This document shows positions 15,825 to 24,300 of a stretch of DNA of 25,858 nt, piece after piece. This stretch comes from Comamonadaceae bacterium (GTDB taxonomy: Bacteria > Pseudomonadota > Gammaproteobacteria > Burkholderiales > Burkholderiaceae_C): the NCBI GenBank assembly GCA_947374485.1, contig CANCCF010000045.1:1-25858 (forward strand), written 5' to 3'. The position numbers and the translations under genes are program-made. How positions within the stretch are numbered: position 1 is the first letter of the stretch; each line of letters begins with the position of its first letter. Below the pieces are notes generated by a model, which was not told the origin of the DNA, searched no databases, and worked only from the letters and a program-made list of their open reading frames with translations.

Positions 15825-16739
15825 ATGAAAAACACCCCCTGGCAAGGCATCTTCCCGGCCATCACCACCAAGATCAACGCCGACGAAAGCATCAACGCCG
15901 AGGGCACGGCGCGCCACATCGACTTTCAGATCCGCAACGGCATCCACGGTCTGGTGACCTGCGGCTCGCTGGGCGAAGCCAGCACACTGACCCTGGAAGA
16001 AAAATTGCAGGTGGCACAGATCGCGCTGGAGGCCGCCGACGGCCGCGTGCCCGTGCTGGCCAATGTGTCCGAGACCAGCACGCGCGAAGCCCTGCGCTAC
16101 ATCGCCGGCGCGAATAAATTGGGCGTGCAGGGCTTCATGGTCATGCCCTCGGTGATATACGTGGCCGACGCGCGTGAAGCCATGCAGAACGTGCGCACCA
16201 TGGCCGAGGCCGCGCAGCAGCCCATCATGGTCTACAACAACCCGGTCGCTTACAGTGTGGATTTGAAACCCGAACACATGCAGGAGCTGGCCGATTGCCA
16301 GTGGATCCACGCCATCAAGGAAAGCAGCGACAACATCCGCCGCATCACCGACCTGCGCAACGCCCTGGGCACGCGGTATCAATTGTTTTTGGGCGTGGAC
16401 GACCTGGCCTATGAGGGCCTGGCGCTGGGTTGCGACGGCCTGCTGGCGGGCGTGGGCTGCGCCTTCCCGCGCGAAACCGTGGCGCTCTATGAACTGATGA
16501 AAGCCGGCAAGTTTGCCGAGGCCCTGCCGCTGTACCAGTGGATGACGCCGCTCCTGCACATGGACGTGTCGACCAAGCTGGTGCAAAACCTCAAGCTCAT
16601 CGACGCGCTGGTCGGCGTGGGCACCGAGCATGTGCGCCGCCCGCGCCTGCCGCTGGTTGGGCCTGAGCGCGAGTACATCGAAAAGATTGTGGCCAAGGCC
16701 CTGGCCACGCGCCCCGCAAAGTACCAGTCGGTGATGTGA
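15825..16739 (+). CDS. lhpC: DapA-superfamily enzyme, likely pyrroline-4-hydroxy-2-carboxylate deaminase
   Basis: The 304-residue protein is a class I aldolase-fold member of the dihydrodipicolinate synthase family. It has CGSLGEASTLTLEEK (about 46-60), the conserved Tyr137 in MVYNNP and the Schiff-base Lys165 in AIKESS. By context with an epimerase and a three-subunit dehydrogenase, it should deaminate and dehydrate pyrroline-4-hydroxy-2-carboxylate to alpha-ketoglutarate semialdehyde. It is unlikely to be the biosynthetic DapA. GGAG at 15815-15818 lies six bases before the ATG; a TTG at 15813 inside that site is rejected. The lhpC symbol follows the Pseudomonas naming and is an inference. 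Confidence 0.85.
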   Translation: MKNTPWQGIFPAITTKINADESINAEGTARHIDFQIRNGIHGLVTCGSLGEASTLTLEEKLQVAQIALEAADGRVPVLANVSETSTREALRYIAGANKLGVQGFMVMPSVIYVADAREAMQNVRTMAEAAQQPIMVYNNPVAYSVDLKPEHMQELADCQWIHAIKESSDNIRRITDLRNALGTRYQLFLGVDDLAYEGLALGCDGLLAGVGCAFPRETVALYELMKAGKFAEALPLYQWMTPLLHMDVSTKLVQNLKLIDALVGVGTEHVRRPRLPLVGPEREYIEKIVAKALATRPAKYQSVM

Positions 16740-16750
16740 GCGAGGTGGGC

Positions 16751-17716
16751 ATGGCGGCTATCAAACGCATCGGCGTGATCGATTCGCACACCGGCGGCGA
16801 GCCCACGCGCCTGGTGGTAGGTGGTTTTCCGGACCTGGGGCAGGGCAGCATGGCCGAGCGCAAAACCATCCTTGCCGCACAGTTTGACGACTGGCGCGCG
16901 GCTACCGTGCTGGAGCCGCGCGGCAGCGATGTGATGGTGGGCGCGCTCCTGTGCGAGCCGGTGTCGCGCGATGCGGCGGCCGGCGTCATCTTCTTCAACA
17001 ACACCGGCTACCTGAACATGTGCGGCCACGGCACCATCGGCCTGGTGGTGACGCTGGCGCACATGGGCCGCATTGGCGCGGGTGTGCACACCATCGAAAC
17101 ACCGGTGGGTGATGTGACGGCCACGCTGCATGAAGACGGCACGGTGAGCGTGCGCAATGTACCGTCTTACCGTTATCGCTCCCAGGTGCCGGTGGACGTG
17201 CCGGGCTTTGGTGTCGCGCATGGCGATGTGGCCTGGGGCGGCAACTGGTTCTTTCTGGTGAGCGACCACGGCCAGCGCATTGCGCTCAACAACGCGGGCC
17301 CGCTCACCGACTACACCACGCGTTTGAAACATGCGCTGGCGGTCAATGGCATCAGCGGGGCGGACGGCGCCGAGATCGACCACATTGAACTGTTTGCGCC
17401 CGATGAGCGGGGTGCCGACAGCCGCAACTTTGTGCTCTGCCCCGGCAACGCCTATGACCGCTCGCCCTGTGGCACTGGCACCAGCGCCAAGCTGGCCTGC
17501 CTGGCGGCGGACGGCAAGCTCGCGCCCGGCGCGGTGTGGACGCAGGCCAGCGTGATTGGCAGCCGTTTTGAGGCGCGCTACGAGCGGGCGGGTGAGGGTA
17601 TCGGTGGCATGCAGGCCATCATCCCCACCCTGCGCGGCAGCGCCCATGTATGTGCCGAGGCCACGCTGCTGCTGAGCGAAAGCGACCCCTTTGCCTGGGG
17701 CATACGCGCGGCCTGA
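16751..17716 (+). CDS. lhpA: 4-hydroxyproline 2-epimerase (proline racemase family)
   Basis: The enzyme interconverts trans-4-hydroxy-L-proline and cis-4-hydroxy-D-proline, without a cofactor. The 321-residue protein starts IKRIGVIDSHTGGEPTRLV, the family signature. It keeps both catalytic cysteines: Cys91 in MCGHGT and Cys240 in SPCGTGTSA. Neighbouring hydroxyproline dehydrogenase subunits favour epimerase over proline racemase. The ATG at 16751 has GAGGT four bases upstream and matches usual family starts. A GTG at 16736 overlapping the deaminase stop would add five residues and cannot be excluded. Confidence 0.92.
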   Translation: MAAIKRIGVIDSHTGGEPTRLVVGGFPDLGQGSMAERKTILAAQFDDWRAATVLEPRGSDVMVGALLCEPVSRDAAAGVIFFNNTGYLNMCGHGTIGLVVTLAHMGRIGAGVHTIETPVGDVTATLHEDGTVSVRNVPSYRYRSQVPVDVPGFGVAHGDVAWGGNWFFLVSDHGQRIALNNAGPLTDYTTRLKHALAVNGISGADGAEIDHIELFAPDERGADSRNFVLCPGNAYDRSPCGTGTSAKLACLAADGKLAPGAVWTQASVIGSRFEARYERAGEGIGGMQAIIPTLRGSAHVCAEATLLLSESDPFAWGIRAA

Positions 17717-17723
17717 TGCTCTG

Positions 17724-18842
17724 ATGCAAGAACCCGACGTCATCGTCATCGGTGCGGGCATCATCGGTGCGGCTTGCGCCCATGCGCTGGCCCGCACAGG
17801 GCGGCGCGTGCGGGTGATTGATTCCGGCATGGGCGGCGCCACGCACGCGGGCATGGGCCACCTGGTGGTGATGGACGACAACGCCGCCGAGATGGCGCTC
17901 AGCCAGTATTCCGTGGCCGCCTGGGCCGCCCTGTCACCGCAGATGCCCGCCGACTGTGCCTACCAGGCTTGCGGCACGCTGTGGGTAGCGGCCGATGCCG
18001 AAGAAATGGCCGGGGCCGAAGACAAGCGCGCGCGCCTTGTGCAACACGGCCTGGCCTGTGCACTGCTGAATGCGCAGCAGCTGGCGCAGGCTGAGCCGGG
18101 ATTGCGCAGCGGCCTGGCGGGTGGCCTGCTAGTGCCCGGTGACGGCACGCTGTATGCGCCCAATGCCGCGCGCTGGCTGCTGGGCCTGGTGCCCGAAAAG
18201 ATCACGGTGCAACCCGGTTGGGTGACCCGCATCGAAGGCAACACGGCGCTGCTGCAAGACGGCAGCCGCCTGCAAGCGCCGCAGCTGCTGCTGGCCACCG
18301 GCCTGCAGGCCACGCAATTGGTGCCGGGCCTGCCCATGCGGCCCAAGAAAGGCCATCTGGTGATTACCGACCGCTACCCCGGCACGCTCACGCACCAACT
18401 GGTGGAGCTGGGCTACATCACCAGCGCGCACCACAGCGAAGGGCCCTCGGTGGCCTTCAATGTGCAGCCGCGCCCCACCGGCCAGTTGCTCATAGGCTCG
18501 TCGCGCCAGTTCGATACCGACGACCGTTCCGTGGAGCCCGCCATGCTGGCACGCATGCTGCAGCGGGCTGTGTCTTACATGCCCGGCCTGGCCGGGCTCA
18601 ACGCCATCCGCAGCTGGACTGGTCTGCGCCCCGCCACCCCGGACAGCTTGCCGATTCTGGGCCGCCACCCGGCCCACGAACACCTGTGGCTGGCGGTGGG
18701 GCACGAGGGCTTGGGCGTCACCACGGCCACTGGTACGGCCGACATGCTGGCCGCGCTGATGTCGGACGCGCCGCCGCCGCTGGACCATGCACCCTATGCG
18801 CTGGCGCGTTTTTCATCCACCCGCACAGGAGCATTGGCATGA
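17724..18842 (+). CDS. lhpB: FAD-dependent D-hydroxyproline dehydrogenase, DadA-like subunit
   Basis: The 372-residue protein is a D-amino-acid-oxidase-like FAD enzyme, with the dinucleotide fold VIVIGAGIIGAACAHALAR (about 6-24) and the C-terminal FAD segment SWTGLRPATPDSLPILG followed by AVGHEGLGVTTATGTADMLAAL. It is followed directly by [2Fe-2S] and HcnB-like genes. This matches the heteromeric cis-4-hydroxy-D-proline dehydrogenase described for Pseudomonas (LhpBEF) rather than the single-chain type. It should carry the substrate-oxidising site. The ATG is seven bases after the epimerase stop, and the stop overlaps the next start (ATGA). The symbol is inferred from context. Confidence 0.87.
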   Translation: MQEPDVIVIGAGIIGAACAHALARTGRRVRVIDSGMGGATHAGMGHLVVMDDNAAEMALSQYSVAAWAALSPQMPADCAYQACGTLWVAADAEEMAGAEDKRARLVQHGLACALLNAQQLAQAEPGLRSGLAGGLLVPGDGTLYAPNAARWLLGLVPEKITVQPGWVTRIEGNTALLQDGSRLQAPQLLLATGLQATQLVPGLPMRPKKGHLVITDRYPGTLTHQLVELGYITSAHHSEGPSVAFNVQPRPTGQLLIGSSRQFDTDDRSVEPAMLARMLQRAVSYMPGLAGLNAIRSWTGLRPATPDSLPILGRHPAHEHLWLAVGHEGLGVTTATGTADMLAALMSDAPPPLDHAPYALARFSSTRTGALA

Positions 18843-19093
18843 GCGCCACCCCACCAGCCGTGCCCTTGCACATCAACGGCCGGGCCATCACCGTCGCACA
18901 GGGCACCACGGTGGCTGCAGCGCTGGCTCTGGCCGCCATGCCCGTCACGCGCACCTCTGTGCGTGGCGAAGCGCGCGCGCCGCTGTGTGGCATGGGCATC
19001 TGCCAGGAGTGCAGGGTGCGCGTCGATGGGTATGTGCGCCTGGCTTGCCAGACCTTGTGCGCAGCGGGCATGCACGTGGAGCGGCTGGCATGA
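18839..19093 (+). CDS. [2Fe-2S]-binding small subunit of the D-hydroxyproline dehydrogenase
   Basis: This 84-residue protein is a minimal ferredoxin-like subunit (HcnA/SoxA-type N-terminal domain). It has VPLHINGRAITVAQGTTVAAAL followed by the cluster motif CGMGICQEC and then ACQTLC. Cys50, Cys55, Cys58 and Cys70 are the likely ligands, with Cys74 extra. It should pass electrons between the flavin subunits. Four-base overlaps with both neighbours (ATGA at 18839 and at 19090) imply equal, coupled synthesis of the three subunits. Related trios serve hydrogen cyanide synthase and opine oxidases, so assignment to hydroxyproline relies on the cluster. Confidence 0.87.
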   Translation: MSATPPAVPLHINGRAITVAQGTTVAAALALAAMPVTRTSVRGEARAPLCGMGICQECRVRVDGYVRLACQTLCAAGMHVERLA

Positions 19094-20367
19094 ACACCGT
19101 GAATACACAAGCGCAGTCCTGCGAAGTGTTAATCATCGGCGCCGGGCCCGCAGGCCTGTCGGCCGCCAAGGCTGCAGCCAGCGGTGGCGCGCAGGTGGTG
19201 GTGCTGGACGACAACCCACAAAGCGGCGGGCAGATCTGGCGCGGCGGCCCGTTTGCGGACCTGCCCGCAGTGGCTCTGGACTTGCAGCGCGCGGTAGCCG
19301 AAAGAGCCAACATCCGCCTCCTCCCCAGCGCGAAGGTGGTCGGCATGCTGGATGCCCGCACCGTGCTGGTGGAGACTGACACGGCTGCCATCCGCCTGCA
19401 CTGGCGCACGCTCATTGTGTGCAGCGGCGCACGTGAGCGCCTGCTGCCCTTTCCAGGCTGGACGCTGCCAGGTGTGACAGGTGCCGGTGGCCTGCAGGCA
19501 CTCATCAAGGGCGGCTTGCCGGTGCAGGGCCAGCGCATCGTCATCGCGGGTAGCGGGCCCCTGTTGTTTGCTGTGGCCGCCACGGCGCGCAAGGCCGGTG
19601 CGCAGGTGCTGTTGGTGGCCGAGCAGGTGTCACTGGCGCGCGTGGGCCGCTTCGCGCGCAAGCTGCCGCTGTGGCCCTCCAAACTGTTGCAGGCGGTGCA
19701 GCTGCGCGACGGGGCCTACCGCACCTCCAGCACCGTGCTGTCGGTGCAAGGCGCAGACCAGGTGGCATCGGTCACGGTGCGGCAAGGCAGCCGTACGGTC
19801 ACCCTGGACTGCGAGCGTGTGGCCGTAGGCTATGGCCTGGTGCCCAACACTGCGTTAGCCCAGGCGCTGGGCTGCGGTGTGCACACAGAAGAGGGCGTGC
19901 ACGCCATCACAGTGGATGCGCAACAGGCCACCACCCAAAACGGCATTTTTGCTGCCGGTGAGTGCACTGGCATCGGCGGCTGCGAGCGCGCCATGGCGCA
20001 AGGCAGCATCGCGGGTTTCGCCGCCATCGGCGAGCCGCACCTGGCGCGTGCGTATGAAAAAGACCGCAGGTACTGGAGCGCCTTTGCAGCGCACACCAAC
20101 GCCTGCTTTGCGCTGGATGCAAGTCTGAAAGATTTGCCCGCACCCGACACCCTGGTGTGCCGCTGTGAAGACGTCAGCCACCAGACCTTGCAACGCTACA
20201 GCAGCTGGCTTGAGGCCAAAATCCACAGCCGCTGCGGCATGGGTGCCTGCCAGGGCAAGGTTTGCGGTACGGCGGCGCAGTTCTTGTATGGCTGGCAAAT
20301 GCCCGAGGCGCGCCTGCCATTCACAACAGCCCGCATTGGCACCCTGGCGGTGGCAGACAACGCCTGA
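19090..20367 (+). CDS. HcnB-like FAD/NAD-binding subunit of the D-hydroxyproline dehydrogenase
   Basis: The 425-residue protein is a pyridine-nucleotide-disulfide oxidoreductase-like flavoprotein. An FAD loop lies at GAGPAGLSAAKAAASGG (about 17-33), then PQSGGQIWRGG, a second nucleotide-binding site IVIAGSGPLLFAVAATARKAGA and the FAD segment GIFAAGECTGIGG. The C-terminal BFD-like domain has CRCEDV (Cys357, Cys359) and CGMGACQGKVC (Cys382, Cys387, Cys392), a second [2Fe-2S] site. It forms the third member of the dehydrogenase trio and is the last gene of the operon visible here. No obvious terminator follows in the 16 bases before the converging downstream gene. Confidence 0.87.
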   Translation: MNTVNTQAQSCEVLIIGAGPAGLSAAKAAASGGAQVVVLDDNPQSGGQIWRGGPFADLPAVALDLQRAVAERANIRLLPSAKVVGMLDARTVLVETDTAAIRLHWRTLIVCSGARERLLPFPGWTLPGVTGAGGLQALIKGGLPVQGQRIVIAGSGPLLFAVAATARKAGAQVLLVAEQVSLARVGRFARKLPLWPSKLLQAVQLRDGAYRTSSTVLSVQGADQVASVTVRQGSRTVTLDCERVAVGYGLVPNTALAQALGCGVHTEEGVHAITVDAQQATTQNGIFAAGECTGIGGCERAMAQGSIAGFAAIGEPHLARAYEKDRRYWSAFAAHTNACFALDASLKDLPAPDTLVCRCEDVSHQTLQRYSSWLEAKIHSRCGMGACQGKVCGTAAQFLYGWQMPEARLPFTTARIGTLAVADNA

Positions 20368-20383
20368 TGGGGCGCGAAAGAAA

Positions 20384-20794
20384 TCAACGCGCGTCGGGTG
20401 GGCGCTCGGTCAGATCCCGAATCAGAAAGCGGCCGTAGTGCTGGGCCGATTCCGGCTCCAGCGTGGCCAGAACGGTGGCCACAGCGGCCACCTTTTCGTC
20501 ATTGGGCGCATGCACCAGCAGGAACACGCAACCCTCTTCCGCCAGTGCCTTGTGTTTGCGTAGCAGATCGAGCTCGTAGCCAAAGGTGGCCAAGGGTCCG
20601 GCACCCAACAATTCGCCCGCGGCCAGGCGCTGCATTTCTTCAGCGCTGTAACGCGACATGGTTTGGGTGGCGAAGCCCACCACGCCCAAGGCCTTGATGG
20701 CTTGCTCCAGCGCGTCCGTTGTGCGGAAGGTGAGCAAGGCGTAGCCAATGGGCTTGAACACGCCATGGGTCGTGTGGGGATCGAGCTTGTCCAT
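20384..20794 (-). CDS. Conserved hypothetical protein, alpha/beta (stress-protein-like) repeat
   Basis: The 136-residue protein is not recognised with certainty. Two similar alpha/beta halves can be seen. IGYALLTFRTTDALEQAIKALGVVGFATQTMSRYSAEEM is about residues 16-54, and CVFLLVHAPNDEKVAAVATVLATLEPESAQHYGRFLIRDL is about 88-127. Each has a strand, a helix and a strand, like the ferredoxin-like halves of general stress proteins that modulate other factors. There is no signal peptide and no catalytic motif. The ATG at 20794 is chosen; an upstream frame to 20863 runs through an inverted repeat and looks non-coding. It follows the small secreted protein gene on the same strand after a 71-base gap. 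Confidence 0.72.
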   Translation of the reverse strand: MDKLDPHTTHGVFKPIGYALLTFRTTDALEQAIKALGVVGFATQTMSRYSAEEMQRLAAGELLGAGPLATFGYELDLLRKHKALAEEGCVFLLVHAPNDEKVAAVATVLATLEPESAQHYGRFLIRDLTERPPDAR

Positions 20795-20806
20795 AGCCCC
20801 ATTTAT

Positions 20807-20855
20807 GCCACGCCAGCACCTGAGCCTGCGTTGAGAAATCCGGTGCTGGCGTGGC
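20807..20855. repeat. Perfect 14-base inverted repeat in the 71-base gap
   Basis: Arms GCCACGCCAGCACC (20807-20820) and GGTGCTGGCGTGGC (20842-20855) are perfectly complementary around a 21-base loop. On the minus-strand transcript this is a strong hairpin that ends 12 bases before the ATG at 20794 and begins just after the stop of the upstream gene. There is no T tract, so it is not a classical terminator. It could attenuate read-through, protect the upstream mRNA or limit access to the downstream ribosome site. Confidence 0.6.
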
Positions 20856-20865
20856 CGAGCCAAGC

Positions 20866-21219
20866 CTATTTGCTGCAGGCCTTGCCGTGGTCTGCGTGGT
20901 AGCCCTTGGCCTTGGCATCGGCTTCGGCCATGTACTCACCGACCTTGGTCTTGCCATAGGATTTGGAACCCTCACAGTGGTAGACCTTGGACTTGGTGTT
21001 GACCCACACCTTGCCCTCGCCACCACCGGGGGCTTGGGTGGTAGCGGGCGCAGCGGGTTTGGCAGCGGGAGTGGCTTTCGTCGCCGGTGTGGTTGCGGGC
21101 GCCGCAGCAGAGGCGGGTGCACCCGGTTTGGTTGCGGCCGGTGCTGCGGTTTGCGCGAACGCGGTGGCTGCACAGAGCACACCCATAGCGATGGTCAGGG
21201 TACGAATAGATGAGCGCAT
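20866..21219 (-). CDS. Small secreted protein with Ala/Pro/Thr linker
   Basis: The 117-residue product has a Sec signal peptide (MRSSIRTLTIAMGVLCAATAFA, cleavage likely after residue 22). A low-complexity Ala/Pro/Thr/Lys linker follows (about 23-65), then a compact C-terminal domain of about 50 residues: GKVWVNTKSKVYHC, then SYGKTKVGEYMAEADAKAKGYHADHGKAC. This domain has an aromatic-rich start, two cysteines (82 and 115) and nearby histidines. It recalls small Ada-type zinc-binding or cell-surface domains, but no function is established. AAGGA lies upstream of the ATG. It appears to be a stand-alone periplasmic or surface protein. Confidence 0.8.
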   Translation of the reverse strand: MRSSIRTLTIAMGVLCAATAFAQTAAPAATKPGAPASAAAPATTPATKATPAAKPAAPATTQAPGGGEGKVWVNTKSKVYHCEGSKSYGKTKVGEYMAEADAKAKGYHADHGKACSK

Positions 21220-21323
21220 GCGAAGTTCCTTTTTGCAATGGGCTTCAAGATACAGAAGCCCTGCACCTTCAACGCGATGCGGGAGCGCACGTTTACCAAA
21301 GCCGTGTGAAGTTTGAGTGAAGG

Positions 21324-21363
21324 CATTGCTTGATGGCCATCAAGCGATGGGTGGCAAACACCC
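21324..21363 (-). terminator. Tandem hairpins after uvrA (terminator or operator candidate)
   Basis: Just beyond the uvrA stop, on the minus-strand transcript, lie two hairpins. The first is a five-base stem, GGGTG-N5-CACCC (21349-21363). The second is an 18-base perfect palindrome, GCTTGATGGCCATCAAGC (21328-21345), extendable to 26 bases (21324-21349) with one T/G mismatch. No U tract follows. Since the palindrome is also about 105 bases upstream of the small secreted gene, it may be a regulator site instead of a terminator. Confidence 0.5.
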
Positions 21364-21377
21364 GTAGCAATCACCTG

Positions 21378-24300
21378 TCAGTTCAGCAACTTTGCCAGAT
21401 AGCGCCCGGTGAAACTGGCGGGGTTTGCGGCAATGTCTTCCGGCGTGCCCACACCCACCACCGTGCCGCCACCCGAGCCGCCTTCGGGGCCCATGTCGAT
21501 CAGCCAGTCAGCCGTCTTGATGACGTCGAGGTTGTGTTCAATCACCACAATCGTGTTGCCCGCGTCGCGCAGTTGGTGCAGCACCTTGAGCAGCAAGGCA
21601 ATGTCGGCAAAGTGCAAGCCCGTCGTGGGCTCGTCCAAAATATAAAGGGTGCGGCCGGTGTCGCGCTTGCTCAGCTCCAGCGCCAGCTTCACGCGCTGCG
21701 CCTCGCCACCCGAGAGCGTCGTGGCCGCCTGGCCGAGCTTGATGTAAGAGAGGCCCACGTCCAGCAGCGTTTGCAGCTTGCGCGCGATGGTGGGCACGGC
21801 CTGGAAGAAATCAAACGCCGCTTCCACCGTGAGCTCCAGAATCTGTGCGATGTTCCGGCCCTTGTAGAGCACTTCCAGCGTCTCGCGGTTGTAGCGCTGG
21901 CCCGCGCACACGTCGCAGGGCACGTACACATCGGGTAGAAAGTGCATCTCCACTTTCACCATGCCGTCGCCCTGGCAGGCCTCGCAGCGGCCACCGGCCA
22001 CGTTGAAGCTGAAGCGCCCGCCGCTGTAGCCGCGCTCGCGCGCGGTGGGCACCTCGGCCATCAGTTCACGGATGGGCGTGAACAGGCCGGTGTAGGTGGC
22101 CGGGTTGCTGCGCGGGGTGCGGCCTATGGGCGACTGGTCCACATTGATGACCTTATCGAAATGCTCAATGCCTTCAATGGATTCGTGCGGCGCGGGTTCG
22201 TCATGCGCGCGGTAGAGCTGGCGCGCCACGGCGGTGTACAGCGTGTCATTCACCAGCGTGGATTTGCCGGAGCCGGAGACGCCGGTCACGCAGGTCAGCA
22301 GGCCCACCGGAAAGGCGGCGCTGACGTTTTTGAGGTTGTGGCCACTGGCGCCCACAATCCGAATGGCCTGCAGGTCGCCCTGCGTGGCCAGGTGCACGGC
22401 CTGGCGCTCGGCCCAGGCCACAGCCGCCTTGCTGGGCGCGCCCTTGGCTTGTACCTTTTTTTCAGCCGCGGTGGGTTGCAGCGTGGGCAGCCAGGGCGTG
22501 CGGCGCTTGGGCACTTCGATGCGCATCGTGCCCGCCAGGTACTGGCCGGTGAGCGACTCGGGGCAGGCCTTCACATCGTCAAACGTGCCCTGCGCAATCA
22601 CGCGGCCACCGTGGATGCCAGCACCCGGCCCCATGTCGATCACGTGGTCGGCGGCGCGCATCATGTCCTCATCGTGCTCCACCACCAGCACGCTGTTGCC
22701 GATGTCACGCAGGTGCTTGAGGGTCTCGATCAGGCGGTCGTTGTCGCGCTGGTGCAGGCCGATACTGGGCTCGTCGAGCACATACATCACGCCCGTGAGC
22801 CCGGAGCCGATTTGCGAGGCCAGGCGGATGCGCTGCGACTCACCGCCGCTGAGCGTTTCGGCACTGCGGTCCAGGCTCAGGTAGTTCAGGCCCACATCGT
22901 TCAAAAATTTGAGGCGCAGGCCGATTTCACGAACCACCTTGGCGGCAATCTCGCCACGCGAGCCGTGCATGGTTAGCGTATTGAAATAGGCAAAGCTCTC
23001 GCGCAGCGTGGCGTGGCTGATCTCGTAAATCGCTCGCGCCTGCGCGCCCTCACCGATTTTCACATGGCGCGCCTCGATGCGCAGGCGGCTGCCATCGCAC
23101 TCCGGGCAATGTTGGGTGCTGCGCAGGCGTGCCAGGTCCTCACGCACCAGAGCCGAGTCGGTCTCGCGGTAGCGCCGCTGCATGTTCGGAATGATGCCTT
23201 CGAAGGGGTGTTTTTTGCTCAGCTTCTTGCCTTGAGCGGCACCTGTGTCGCCTCTGGCTCCGCCCGAATCGACCACGTAATGAAACTTAATCTCTTCCTC
23301 GCCCGAGCCAAACAAAATCGCCTGGCGCACCGCCTCGGGCAGCGAATCAAAAGCCTGGTCGATGTCAAACTTGTAGTGCTTGGCCAGGCTCTCCAGCATG
23401 GCGAAGTAATAACCGTTGCGCCGGTCCCAGCCCTTGATGGCGCCGCTGGCCAGGCTCAGCGTGGGGAAGGCCACCACGCGCTCGGGGTCGAAGAATTCCT
23501 GCTGGCCCAGGCCATCGCAGCTCGGGCAGGCGCCCACGGGCGAGTTGAAGGAAAACAGGCGGGGTTCGAGCTCGCTGATGGAGTAGCTGCAGATGGGGCA
23601 AGAAAACTTGGCGTTGAACAAATACTCCACTGGCCTGGCGCTGCCTTGGGTTTGCGGCGCATCCATCTCCAGCGCAATCGCGCGGCCTTGGGCCAGGCGC
23701 AGCGCGGCCTCAAAGCTCTCGGCCAGGCGCTGCTTGAGGTCGGCGCGCACCTTGATGCGGTCGATCACCACATCGATGTCATGCTTCTCGGTCTTCTTGA
23801 GCTTGGGCAAATTTTCGAATTCGTACACCGCGCCATCGACGCGAAAGCGCACATAGCCCTGCGCCTGCATGTCGGCAAACACCTCCAGGAATTCGCCCTT
23901 TTTTTCCCGCGCCAGCGGCGCCAGAATCATCAGCCGCGTTTCTTCGGGCAAGGCCAGCACCGTGTCCACCATCTGGCTCACGGTCTGGCTTTGCAGGGGC
24001 AGTTGGTGCTCGGGGCAGTAGGGTGTGCCAGCGCGCGCAAACAGCAGGCGCAGGTAGTCGTGGATTTCGGTCACCGTGCCCACGGTGGAACGCGGGTTGT
24101 GGCTGGTGGCCTTTTGCTCGATGGAGATGGCGGGCGACAGGCCCTCGATCATGTCCACATCGGGCTTGTCCATCACCTGCAAAAACTGCCGCGCATAGGT
24201 GGACAGGCTCTCCACGTAGCGGCGCTGGCCTTCGGCGTACAGCGTGTCAAAAGCCAGGCTGGACTTGCCCGAGCCCGAGAGACCGGTGATCACCACGAGC

